Assembly: GCF_033547095.1 (NCBI RefSeq)
Contig: NZ_CP137852.1
Coordinates: 1,605,501-1,669,500 of the forward strand
Source of the DNA: Sediminicoccus rosea
GTDB taxonomy: Bacteria; Pseudomonadota; Alphaproteobacteria; Acetobacterales; Acetobacteraceae
DNA: 64,000 nt
Direction of reading: 5' to 3'
A program made the position numbers and the translations under genes. How positions within the stretch are numbered: the stretch's first letter is position 1; each line of letters begins with the position of its first letter. Positions 10,220 to 18,510 of this stretch are shown in pieces. Under the pieces are notes generated by a model. The model made no database searches and was not told where the DNA came from. It was given only the letters and a program-made list of their open reading frames with translations.

Positions 10220-11037
10220 CAGCCGCGCGCCCCCACATCGCCCGCCAGCCGCTCGATGCCGATGGTGCGGTCGAGCAGCAGCAGGAGCACGAGCGTGGCC
10301 GCGAGGAAGACGGTGGAGACCGCGGCGATGGTGAGGTTCAGGTTGGCCCGCATCTCGGCCACCAGGGCGATGGGCAGCGTTTGGGTGAAGGCATCGGAGA
10401 GGAAGAGGCTCACGGCCACCTCGTCGAAGGAAAGCACGAAGGCCATGGCTGCACCGGCCACGATGCCGCTGCGCGCGGCGGGCACGGCCACGTCCCAGAG
10501 GGCCCGCGCCTCGCTGGCGCCGAGCGAGATCGCGGCCTCGATCTGGCTGCGCTTCACGCCGATCAGGCTTGCCAGCACGGCGCGCAGCGTGAAGGGCAGG
10601 GTGATGACCACGTGTCCCATGACGAGCCGCGTGAAGGGGTCGAAGATGCCGAGCTTCGCGGTGAAGACCAGCAGCGAGAAGCCGATGACGACGGTGGGGA
10701 TGAATTTCGGCGAGAGGAATACCGCCTCCAGCGTGTCCCGCCCGGCGAGCCGCGGGTCCATCAGGGCCAGCGCGCCCATGGTGCCGAGGATGGTGGCGAT
10801 GGCGGCCGCGACCAGGCCGAGCTGGAGGCTGACGAACAGCCCGTCCATGTAGGTCGGGTTGGTGGCGAAGGCGCGGTACCAGCGCAGCGAGAATTCGCGC
10901 GGCGGAAAGGCGCCGAGGAAGCTGCGATCGTCGAAGGAGAGCAGGCAGGCGACCAGCAGCGGCACGAGCAGGAAGAGCACGGCGGCCAGCACCGCGGCCC
11001 GCGCCATCAGCCGCGCCAGCAGGTCGAGCGCCCTCAT
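10219..11037 (-). CDS. ABC transporter permease (PotC-like)
   Basis: A 272-residue inner-membrane permease with about six transmembrane segments. The first helix, AAVLAAVLFLLVPLLVACLLSF, is followed by the extracytoplasmic FSLRWYRAFATNPTY seen in PotC proteins. The EAA-type coupling loop is EAAISLGASEARALWDVAVP. ATG at 11037 is coupled by ATGA overlap to the upstream permease gene, which fixes the start although the frame is open further upstream. Confidence 0.9.
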
Positions 11038-11873
11038 CGGGGCACCAGCCGGCGCGCCAGCGCGCTCAGGCCATAGACCACGAGGAAGGCGAGGATCAGC
11101 ATGGTGACGCCGATCGCCGCACCCGCGGGATAGTTCCCGATATCGGCGAAGCGCGTGTACATCAGGCTCGTCGTGAACACGACGACGCCGCGGCCCAGCA
11201 CCAGCGGCGCCACGAAATTGCTGATGCACATGGCGAGCGAGACCAGGAAGGCCGAGACCATGCCGGGTGCCGCCAGCGGCAGCAGGATGCTCACCACCGC
11301 ATCGCTGCGCGTGGCGCCGAGCGAGGCGGCGGCCTCCTCCAGCCGGGGGCTGAGGGCGCGGAAGGTGCCGACCAGCATGAGCGCCACCACGGGCAGGGTG
11401 AAGTGCAGCAGGCCGATGCCCACCAGCACCTCGGCATAGCGCGGATGGCGCGGCGCGATGCCGAGCAGCGCGCCCAGCGGCGCCAGCGGGCCGAGGCTGC
11501 CCCAGGCCATCTCGACGGCGTAGAGCCGCGCGATCAGGCTCATCACCAGGAGCCCCACCAGCAGCGCGAGCAGCGCCTTGCGCAGCCCCGCGCGCGGGCT
11601 GCGGACGGCGGCGAAGGCCAGCGGCGCGCCGAGCAGCAGGCTGAGCGTGGAGACGATCAGCCCGATGCGGAAGGTCTCCCAGAAGTAGAAGAGATAGGCC
11701 GGCTGCAGGAGCTCGCGGTAATGGGCGAGCGTCCAGCCCTCGCCGGGGCGCATGCTGCCGGGCACGAAGGGCTTCAGGCTTTCGAGCGCGAGCAGCGCCA
11801 CCGGCCCGCCCATGAGCAGGGCCAGCAGCAGGAGTCCGGGCGCCAGCAGCCAGAGCGCCAGTCGGGACGTCAT
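11034..11873 (-). CDS. ABC transporter permease (PotB-like)
   Basis: A 279-residue inner-membrane permease with six predicted helices starting at ALWLLAPGLLLLALLMGGPVALLALES. The coupling loop EEAAASLGATRSDAVVSILLP matches the EAA motif. It pairs with the next permease to form the channel of a polyamine-type importer and overlaps both neighbours by 4 bp. Confidence 0.9.
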   Translation of the reverse strand: MTSRLALWLLAPGLLLLALLMGGPVALLALESLKPFVPGSMRPGEGWTLAHYRELLQPAYLFYFWETFRIGLIVSTLSLLLGAPLAFAAVRSPRAGLRKALLALLVGLLVMSLIARLYAVEMAWGSLGPLAPLGALLGIAPRHPRYAEVLVGIGLLHFTLPVVALMLVGTFRALSPRLEEAAASLGATRSDAVVSILLPLAAPGMVSAFLVSLAMCISNFVAPLVLGRGVVVFTTSLMYTRFADIGNYPAGAAIGVTMLILAFLVVYGLSALARRLVPR

Positions 11874-12973
11874 CCCCGCCGGACCAGCGGCGTGATCTCC
11901 GTCTCCCAGCGCCGTGTCCAGGCATCCACCTGGCTCGACATGTAGGCGTAGTCCGGGATGTAGGCGAAGCGCTCCAGCTCGTCCGGCTTGTAGAAGATGT
12001 CGGCGATGGCGGGTGCGGGCGTCGAGTTGATGTTGGTGGGGCCGGAGCCCAGCGGCATGTTGTAGCGCGTGTTGATCGGCGCCGTCGCGAAGTGGTTGGC
12101 GAAGCGCTTGGCCGCCGCCACGCGGTTCGCGTTCTCGCCCTTCATGACCGCGAAGCCCTCGTTGAAGAGGAAGCCCTTGTTGTCAGGCAGGCGGGTCAGC
12201 AGGCGGCAGGGGAAGCGGTCGCGCACCGCCTGCCAGCCGCCGGTGTTCCAGAAGGCGACGGAGAGATCGCCCGCGCTCATCGCGTTGATCATCTCGGAAT
12301 TGTTGGCGACGACGCGGCCGATCTGCCCGCGCTCGGCCAGCTGCTTCAGGAATTGCCAGCCGGGCTCGATGTTGCGCTCATTGCCGCCGCGCTGCATGGC
12401 GAGGCTGACCAGCAGCAGGCCGGAGAGGTTCACCGGCACCGGCACGCAGAGCTTGCCGCGGAAGCGCGGCTCCAGCAGCTGCTCGATGCTCTCGATGGGC
12501 GGGCCGGTCACGAGGTCGGTGCGGTAGCCCCAGAAGGCGCCGGCGGTGGAGAGCGGGACGGTCATCTTCCGGCCCTGCGCGTCCTTCTTGAAGAAGGCGT
12601 CGGGGATGTCGCGCAGCGCGGGCATCTCCGTCTCGTTCACCGGCTCCATCCAGCCGGCCTCCATCATCGCGGCGAAGACCGGATCCCAGGCGGCGATCAG
12701 GTTCTGCGGCACGCGCGGCCAGAGCGGGCGCAGCCTTCCCACGATGGCCATGGCGCCGCCCGCATGCAGCTCCCACTGGATGCGGTCGCCTGTCGCGCGC
12801 ATCCATTCCTCGCCGATCGGTCGGCTCACCTCGATCCATTGGGCGCCCCACATGACGACGAGCAACTGCTCGCCGCGCGGCTGGGCGAAGACCGGTCCCG
12901 ACCCCGCCATGGTTGCGAGGCCGCCCAGCAGGGCGCGGCGGTTGACGGCAGGCGAGGCGATGATCCGGGCCAT
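11870..12973 (-). CDS. ABC transporter substrate-binding protein (PotD-like)
   Basis: A 367-residue secreted binding protein and first gene of the importer operon. The N-terminus carries NRRALLGGLATMAGSG, a twin-arginine-type signal ending at VFAQ. The mature part has VVMWGAQW, then WDPVFAAMMEAGWMEPVNE and VPLSTAGAFWGYRTD, typical of PotD/AfuA-like cluster D proteins. ATG at 12973 is chosen because it opens the signal peptide; a longer frame exists upstream. The ligand is unknown; polyamine-type importers also carry many nitrogenous compounds. It is divergent from the amidohydrolase, which may act on the imported ligand. Confidence 0.88.
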   Translation of the reverse strand: MARIIASPAVNRRALLGGLATMAGSGPVFAQPRGEQLLVVMWGAQWIEVSRPIGEEWMRATGDRIQWELHAGGAMAIVGRLRPLWPRVPQNLIAAWDPVFAAMMEAGWMEPVNETEMPALRDIPDAFFKKDAQGRKMTVPLSTAGAFWGYRTDLVTGPPIESIEQLLEPRFRGKLCVPVPVNLSGLLLVSLAMQRGGNERNIEPGWQFLKQLAERGQIGRVVANNSEMINAMSAGDLSVAFWNTGGWQAVRDRFPCRLLTRLPDNKGFLFNEGFAVMKGENANRVAAAKRFANHFATAPINTRYNMPLGSGPTNINSTPAPAIADIFYKPDELERFAYIPDYAYMSSQVDAWTRRWETEITPLVRRG

Positions 12974-13059
12974 GGGAGTCTCCGCGAGGGTTCCGCGGCA
13001 CGGGGCATGCATGGCGCATGCCAGCACCCTCAGTGCCAGCCGAACCGGGAGAGACATCC

Positions 13060-14397
13060 ATGCAGCCTGACCTCATCTTGACGGATGCGATGCTCGTCAC
13101 CCATGGCGAGGCGCCGATCCCCCGCGCCTTCGTCGCGATGGGCGGCGGCAAGATCCTGGATTGCGGGCCGATGGAGCGCCTGCCGCCGAGCGATGCGCCG
13201 AAGCTCAGCCTGCCCGGCCGCCTGCTGACGCCGGGGCTGATCAACATCCACACCCATGCCGTGCTCTCGCTCATGCGCGGCATCGCCGTGGATATGGGCT
13301 TCGCGCCCGCCTATACGCCCGGCGTCCCGCATGGGCACGAGATCAACGCGGAGGAGGCGCTGGCGCTGGCGCGGCTCGGCGCGATGGAAGCCCTGCTCAT
13401 GGGCTCCACCGTGATGGTGGACAGCTACGTGCATGGCGAGGTGACGCTGCCCGCCATCGCCGATCTCGGCCTGCGCATCTGGGCCTGCGGGCGGCTGCAT
13501 GATGTCGATTTTTCGCGCGTGCATCTCGCCGATTGGCGCCATGTCCCGGAGATCGGCGCAGGGCGCCTGGCCGAGGTCGAGGCGCTGATTGCCCAGTTCC
13601 ATGGCAGCCATGGGGGCAGGGCGCATGTCATCGTGGCACCGCACGCGCCCGACACCTGCTCCGCGGCACTGCTGCGCCGCGCGGCCGATCTCGCGCGCGA
13701 CGCGAAGCTGCTGACCACGACGCACCTCTCGCAATCCCAGCTGGAGAACGCCGAGATCCAGCGGCGTGACGGGTGCTCGCCCACCCAGTTGCTGGAACGT
13801 TGCGGCCTGTTGGATGACCGGCTGATCGCGGCCCACTGCATCCACATGTCGCCCGATGACGTGGCGCGCTTCGGTGCGGCCGGCGCCACGGTCGCGCATG
13901 TGCCGAAGGGCAACGCGACCGGCGGCGCCATCGCCAATACGCCGGCCCTCCGCGCGGCGGGTGCGCGCATCGCGCTCGGCACCGACAACCTGACGCAGGA
14001 CATGGCCGAGCAGATGCGCTGGGCGCTCGCCACGGCGCGCATCCGCGTGGGCTCGGTGGGCGAGGGCTGGCAGCCGGAGGACGCCTTCGCCATGGCGACG
14101 GTGAATGGCGCGGCCGCCCTCGGCAAGTCGGGGCGTCTTGGTCAGTTGGCGCCGGGCTTCGCGGCCGATGTGGTGGCCTGGGATTTCCGACGCGCGCATC
14201 TGACGCCGCTGCTCGACCCCTTGGGCACGCTGGTGCATGACGCCAATGGCCGCGATGTGGAGCATGTCTGGATCGCCGGCCGTCAGGTGGTGGAAGCGGG
14301 CCGCCCGACGCAGGCGGATGAGGCGGCGGTGCGTGCCGCGGCCCAGAGCGCGGCCGAGGGACTCTGGGCGCGCGCCCGTGCCATGATGGCGGCATGA
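13060..14397 (+). CDS. Amidohydrolase (chlorohydrolase/deaminase-like, TrzA/AtzA group)
   Basis: A 445-residue metal-dependent hydrolase with a TIM-barrel core. The metal-binding HxH is His64 and His66 in NIHTHAVLSLMRG. Later landmarks are TTHLSQSQLENAEI, AAHCIHM (metal His) and LGTDNLTQDM (catalytic Asp). This set belongs to the subgroup of S-adenosylhomocysteine/guanine-type deaminases and triazine hydrolases, which cleave C-N bonds on heterocycles or amidines. The ATG at 13060 has GGGAGAGAC ahead of it. It shares an ATGA overlap with the next gene and faces the ABC importer, so it probably acts in uptake and catabolism of a nitrogenous substrate. Confidence 0.87.
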   Translation: MQPDLILTDAMLVTHGEAPIPRAFVAMGGGKILDCGPMERLPPSDAPKLSLPGRLLTPGLINIHTHAVLSLMRGIAVDMGFAPAYTPGVPHGHEINAEEALALARLGAMEALLMGSTVMVDSYVHGEVTLPAIADLGLRIWACGRLHDVDFSRVHLADWRHVPEIGAGRLAEVEALIAQFHGSHGGRAHVIVAPHAPDTCSAALLRRAADLARDAKLLTTTHLSQSQLENAEIQRRDGCSPTQLLERCGLLDDRLIAAHCIHMSPDDVARFGAAGATVAHVPKGNATGGAIANTPALRAAGARIALGTDNLTQDMAEQMRWALATARIRVGSVGEGWQPEDAFAMATVNGAAALGKSGRLGQLAPGFAADVVAWDFRRAHLTPLLDPLGTLVHDANGRDVEHVWIAGRQVVEAGRPTQADEAAVRAAAQSAAEGLWARARAMMAA

Positions 14398-15302
14398 GCA
14401 TCCCCTTCCGCCTCGTCGAGAATCTCCGCACCCCCGGCTACCTGCCCTTCTATCTCGGCCTGCATGGCGGGTTCTGGGCGCGGGAGGGGCTGGATGTGCA
14501 GATCATCACGGCGCCCGCGACATCCGAGACGCCGAAGCTGCTGCTCTCCGGCCAGGCGGATGCCGCCTGGGGCGGGCCGATGCGCGTGATGATGTATCAC
14601 GACGCCGACCCCGCCTGCCCGCTGGTCTGCTTCGCCCAGGCCGTCGCGCGTGATCCCTTCATGCTGGTGGGCCGCAGGCCCAACCCGGCTTTCCGCTTCG
14701 CCGACCTCGCGGGCCTCACCGTCGGTGTCGCGACGGATGTGCCCACCCCCTGGATGACCTTCCAGGATGACCTGCGCCGCGCCGGCTTCGACCCCGCCGC
14801 GCTGGTCCGCGCGCCCGACCTGCCGATGGCGGAGAATGCCGCGGCCTTCGCCGCGGGGGCGATGGATGTGGTGCAGCTCTTCGAGCCCCATGCCGACCGG
14901 CTCGTGCAATCGGGTGCCGGTCATGTCTGGCACCGGTTCAGCGACCGCGGCGACATCGGCTACACCACCCTCGTCGCCACGCGCGCGACGCTCGCCGAGA
15001 AGCGGCCGGCGCTGATCCGCCTGGTGCGCGGCCTGGCCGCCGCGCAGGAGGCGCTGGCCCGCGCCAGCGGCGCCGAGCTGGCCGAGGCGCTGGCCGCTTT
15101 CTTCCCCGACCTGCCGCGCGCGCAGCTGGAGCGCATCGCACTCGCCTATCGCGCTGCGGGCCTCTGGGCCGCCACACCTGAGCTGCCCCCCAGCGCCTTC
15201 GTGCGCCTCAAGGCCGCGCTGCTCTCCGGCGGGCTCATCGCGCGCGATATTCCCTATGACGCGGCGGTGGATGCTGCATTATCCTCGCGTCATCCCAGCT
15301 GA
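14394..15302 (+). CDS. NMT1/ThiY-like periplasmic-binding-fold protein without signal peptide
   Basis: A 302-residue protein with the SsuA/NMT1 fold: FYLGLHGGFWAREGLDVQI, then LLLSGQADAAWGGPM, FRFADLAGLTVGV and AAFAAGAMDVVQLFEPHADRL. Relatives bind thiamine precursors, sulfonates or nitrate in the periplasm. Here the N-terminus MSIPFRLVENLRTPGYLPF enters the fold directly, and no upstream start codon could add a leader. The protein is thus predicted cytoplasmic. It overlaps the amidohydrolase by 4 bp. The CCCFC-type motif of fungal THI5 synthases is absent. It may be an enzyme or ligand sensor on a binding-protein scaffold; function unknown. Confidence 0.82.
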   Translation: MSIPFRLVENLRTPGYLPFYLGLHGGFWAREGLDVQIITAPATSETPKLLLSGQADAAWGGPMRVMMYHDADPACPLVCFAQAVARDPFMLVGRRPNPAFRFADLAGLTVGVATDVPTPWMTFQDDLRRAGFDPAALVRAPDLPMAENAAAFAAGAMDVVQLFEPHADRLVQSGAGHVWHRFSDRGDIGYTTLVATRATLAEKRPALIRLVRGLAAAQEALARASGAELAEALAAFFPDLPRAQLERIALAYRAAGLWAATPELPPSAFVRLKAALLSGGLIARDIPYDAAVDAALSSRHPS

Positions 15303-15315
15303 GGCTTCGACCGCC

Positions 15316-16311
15316 ATGAATGTCAGCCTGCCCGCCATCCCCACCATCAATCTCGGCCGCTTCCTGCGCGGCAGCGCCGAGGAGCGGGCGGAGATCGCCG
15401 CGACAGTGGCCGAGACCTGCCGCCGCGTGGGCTTCCTCATCATCAGCGGCCATTCGCTCGACCAGGATTTCTTCGACCGGGTGGTGCGCGAGAGCTTCGC
15501 CTTCTACGACCAGCCGCGCGCGGTGAAGGACCGCTTCCACCCGACCGGCCCCGCCCGCCAGCGCGGCTATCACGGCATGGCCACGCGCGGCCTTGGCCGC
15601 ACGCTCGGCCAGGATGCGCCGCTCGATCTGCGCGAGAGCTATTTCCTGGGGCCGGTGGACGACCACCAGGCGCATTTCGCGCATATCCCCGAGGCCGCGA
15701 CCTCCTATGCGCCGAACATCCTGCCCGACAGCCCGGAGGGCTTCGGCGAGACGCTGGTCGCGCTGTATCGCAGCTTCGAGCAGGTGGCGGCCGACATGTA
15801 CCGCCTCTTCGCCGTCTCGCTCGGCCTGCCGGAGGGGTATTTCGACGGGATGATCCAGCGGCATTTCTCCATCCTCGCCGCGCATCACTACCCGCCGCTC
15901 GCCGAGCCGCCCGAGCCCGGGCAATTGCGCACCGGCGCGCACACGGATTTCGGCGCCATGACCATCCTCGCCATGACGGAGGCGCAGGGGGGGCTGGAGG
16001 CGCGGCTGCCGGATGGAAGCTGGGCGCCGGTGCAGGCGAAGCGCGGCGAATTGGTCATCAACCTGGGCGACATGATGCAGCGCTGGACCAACGACGCCTG
16101 GGCCTCGACGCTGCACCGCGTGGTGAATCCGCCGGGCCTCGCCATGGCCTCCTCGCGCCGGCTGTCGGTCGGCTTCTTCGTGCACCCGGACTACGACGCG
16201 GCCATCAGCGCGATCCCGACCTGTGTCGCGGCGGGCGAGGCGCCGAAATATCCGACCATCACGGCGGGCGAGCACATCGCGGCCAAGATCGCGCGCAGCC
16301 ACAAGGGCTGA
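15316..16311 (+). CDS. Isopenicillin N synthase-family Fe(II)/2-oxoglutarate dioxygenase
   Basis: A 331-residue cytoplasmic double-stranded beta-helix oxygenase. The N-terminal DIOX_N part (IPTINLGRFL to GFLIISGHSLD) precedes the catalytic domain. The iron ligands are His209 and Asp211 in HTDFG and His267 in STLHRVV; the co-substrate-binding RxS is Arg282/Ser284 in RRLSVGFF. Bacterial members hydroxylate or oxidise small molecules; the substrate is not known. ATG at 15316 begins the conserved part, 13 bp after the previous gene ends. It probably completes a three-gene operon with the amidohydrolase and the binding-fold protein. Confidence 0.88.
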   Translation: MNVSLPAIPTINLGRFLRGSAEERAEIAATVAETCRRVGFLIISGHSLDQDFFDRVVRESFAFYDQPRAVKDRFHPTGPARQRGYHGMATRGLGRTLGQDAPLDLRESYFLGPVDDHQAHFAHIPEAATSYAPNILPDSPEGFGETLVALYRSFEQVAADMYRLFAVSLGLPEGYFDGMIQRHFSILAAHHYPPLAEPPEPGQLRTGAHTDFGAMTILAMTEAQGGLEARLPDGSWAPVQAKRGELVINLGDMMQRWTNDAWASTLHRVVNPPGLAMASSRRLSVGFFVHPDYDAAISAIPTCVAAGEAPKYPTITAGEHIAAKIARSHKG

Positions 16312-16320
16312 GGCGTCGCC

Positions 16321-17301
16321 TCAATCCGGCTTGATGTTCCCCGTCCGGATCACGCCACCCCAGCGCGCCCGGTCCTCCGCGATGAAGGCGCCGAAGGCGG
16401 CGGGCGTCATGGGCAGCGGGTCGGCGCCCTGGCCGGCCAGGCGTTCGCGCAGGGCGGGCTGCGCGAGTGCCCGGTTCACCTCCGCATTCATCCGCTCGAT
16501 GATCGGCGCGGGCGTGCCGCTGGCCGCGGCCAGGCCATACCAGCCCACGGCCTCGTAGCCGGGCACGCCGGACTCGGCCACGGTCGGCACATCGGGCAGG
16601 GCCGGGTGGCGCTGCTTCGTCGTCACCGCGACCGCGCGCAGGCGCCCCTCGCGGATATGGCCGAGTGTCGCGGGCAGCGTGTCGCAGATGAATTGCACGC
16701 GGCCGGCGATGGTGTCGGTGATGGAGGGGCCGCTGCCGCGATAGGGCACGTGCAGCGCCTCCAGCCGCGCCATCTGCAGCAGCAGCTCCACGAAGAGATG
16801 CGTGGCCGAGCCGGTGCCGCCCGAGGCGTAGGAAAGCCGCCCCGGCTGCGCGCGGATCAGCGCGATGAGCTCGGCGAGGTTGTTGGCCGGCACCGAGGGG
16901 TGGACCGCGAAGACCGAGGCGACGCCCGCCACCATCGCCACAGGAGCCAGGTCCCGCGCCGGGTCGAAGTTGAGGCGGACGAGTTCAGGCGTGATGGAGA
17001 AGGGACCGGTGCTGGCCATGAGCCAGGTGTAGCCATCGGGCGTGGCGCGGGCGACGAATTCGCTGCCGACCGTCCCGCCCACGCCGCTGCGGTTCTCGAC
17101 CGTGACGGGCTGGCCAAGCGGGCCGCGCATTTCGTCGGCCATCACGCGGGTCAGCAGGTCGGCCGCGCCGCCGGGCGGAAAGGGGGAGACGAAGCGCATG
17201 GGGCGGGTGGGCCAGTCAGCCGTCTGGGCTTGGGCGGCATAGAGCGGCAGCGCGCCCGAGAGCGGCAGGGCGGCAAGGGCAAGCTGGCGGCGTCGGATCA
17301 T
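16321..17301 (-). CDS. Tripartite tricarboxylate transporter receptor (Bug family)
   Basis: A 326-residue periplasmic protein. The signal peptide runs from MIRRRQLALAALPLSG to the AQAQ cleavage region, and the mature protein starts with WPTRPMRFVSPFPPGGAADLL. Later Bug landmarks are VENRSGVGGTVGSEFVA, HVPYRGSGPSITD and LPDVPTVAESG. It is convergent with the dioxygenase gene (9 bp apart) and divergent from the tandem Bug pair. No membrane TctAB genes are present in the window. Confidence 0.9.
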   Translation of the reverse strand: MIRRRQLALAALPLSGALPLYAAQAQTADWPTRPMRFVSPFPPGGAADLLTRVMADEMRGPLGQPVTVENRSGVGGTVGSEFVARATPDGYTWLMASTGPFSITPELVRLNFDPARDLAPVAMVAGVASVFAVHPSVPANNLAELIALIRAQPGRLSYASGGTGSATHLFVELLLQMARLEALHVPYRGSGPSITDTIAGRVQFICDTLPATLGHIREGRLRAVAVTTKQRHPALPDVPTVAESGVPGYEAVGWYGLAAASGTPAPIIERMNAEVNRALAQPALRERLAGQGADPLPMTPAAFGAFIAEDRARWGGVIRTGNIKPD

Positions 17302-17550
17302 CGGGAATCTCCAGGCTGAAGCCAGCGATCCGGTTCATGGATCGTCCATCTGGCATGGCGGATCGGGCCGCCCCGCTTCAACGCCTATCTGCGGCGGGCG
17401 GGGGCTCCCCCGCCGCGACCTGCCCGCGGGCCGGCCAAACGGGCGTGCGCCTGCCTCGATTTCAACCAACTCGCCGATCCGCCGAAAACGGTTGAACTGC
17501 GGGGGCCGGCTCTGCCAGCCTCCGTCCACAAAATGACCAGGAGGAAACAG

Positions 17551-18510
17551 ATGCTTTTGTCCCGCCGGGGCCTCGGCCTTTCCGCGAGTCTGCTTGCCGC
17601 GCCCAGCATCGTCCGTGCGCAATCGGGCGCGATCCGCCTCGTCGTCGGGTTTCCGGCGGGTGGCGGCGTGGATTCCATCGCACGCCCCGTCGCGGCCCGC
17701 TGGCAGGAGCGGCTGGGCCAGCCCGTCGTGATCGACAACCGGCCGGGCAATAACGGCAACATCGCCATGGATTTCGTCGCCAAGGGCGTGGCCGACGGCA
17801 CGCAGCTCTTCCAGGGCAATGTCGGCAACCTGGCCATGACGCATGCGCTCTTCCCGAACCTGCCCTTCGACACGGGCCGCGATTTCCGGGGCGTGGGGCA
17901 GCTCACCCTCGGGCCGCTGGTCTTCGCCGTGCCGGCCGACAGCCCGATCCGCTCGATGCAGGACTTGGTCGCCGCCGCGAAGGCGCGGCCGGGCGCGCTG
18001 AATTTCGGCTCGGGCGGTTCGGGCGGCGTGCCGCACCTGGCCTTCGAGGTGTGGAAGCGTTCGGCGGGCGTGGACATCGTGCATGTGCCCTATCGCGGCT
18101 CGGCGCCGGCCCTGCAGGACCTGCTGGGCGGGCGCATCCAGCTCATGGTGGATGGCTATTCGCTGATGCGCGGCGCGCATGAGGGCGGCCGCGTGCGCGT
18201 CATCGGCATCACCTCGGCGGACCGCCATCCGCAGCTGCCCGATGTGCCGACGGTGAAGGAAAGCGGGCTCGACTGGGTCTTCACCTCCTGGCAGGCCATC
18301 GTCTGCCCGGCGGCGACGCCGGCCGCCGTGCGGCAGCGGCTGGAGGACCAGCTGGCCCGCACCTTCCGCGAGAGCGACCTGCCCACGGTGCTGACCGGCC
18401 TCGGCACCTTCCCGCGCTTCGCGCCGGGTGCGGAGGTGGACCGGCTGATCCGCGAGGATCGCGCGCTGTGGACCAGTGTGGTGCGGGAGGCGAACATCAG
18501 TGCCGATTGA
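17551..18510 (+). CDS. Tripartite tricarboxylate transporter receptor (Bug family), first of tandem pair
   Basis: A 319-residue secreted receptor. AGGAGGAAAC sits just before the ATG at 17551, so this start is favoured over the in-frame ATG at 17533, which would place the ribosome site inside the gene. The signal peptide (LLSRRGLGLSASLLAAPSIVRA) contains two arginines followed by a hydrophobic core. The mature protein has IRLVVGFPAGGGVDSIA, IDNRPGNNGNIAMDF and VPYRGSAPALQDLL. It shares many stretches with the next gene, for example DGYSLMR and GNVGNLA, so the two look like a local duplication. Confidence 0.9.
   Translation: MLLSRRGLGLSASLLAAPSIVRAQSGAIRLVVGFPAGGGVDSIARPVAARWQERLGQPVVIDNRPGNNGNIAMDFVAKGVADGTQLFQGNVGNLAMTHALFPNLPFDTGRDFRGVGQLTLGPLVFAVPADSPIRSMQDLVAAAKARPGALNFGSGGSGGVPHLAFEVWKRSAGVDIVHVPYRGSAPALQDLLGGRIQLMVDGYSLMRGAHEGGRVRVIGITSADRHPQLPDVPTVKESGLDWVFTSWQAIVCPAATPAAVRQRLEDQLARTFRESDLPTVLTGLGTFPRFAPGAEVDRLIREDRALWTSVVREANISAD

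Noticed and set aside
11037-11925. An extension of the PotC-like permease frame upstream
   Set aside because: It overlaps the PotB-like gene almost entirely and reads as arginine/alanine-rich shadow sequence; the ATGA coupling sets the start at 11037.
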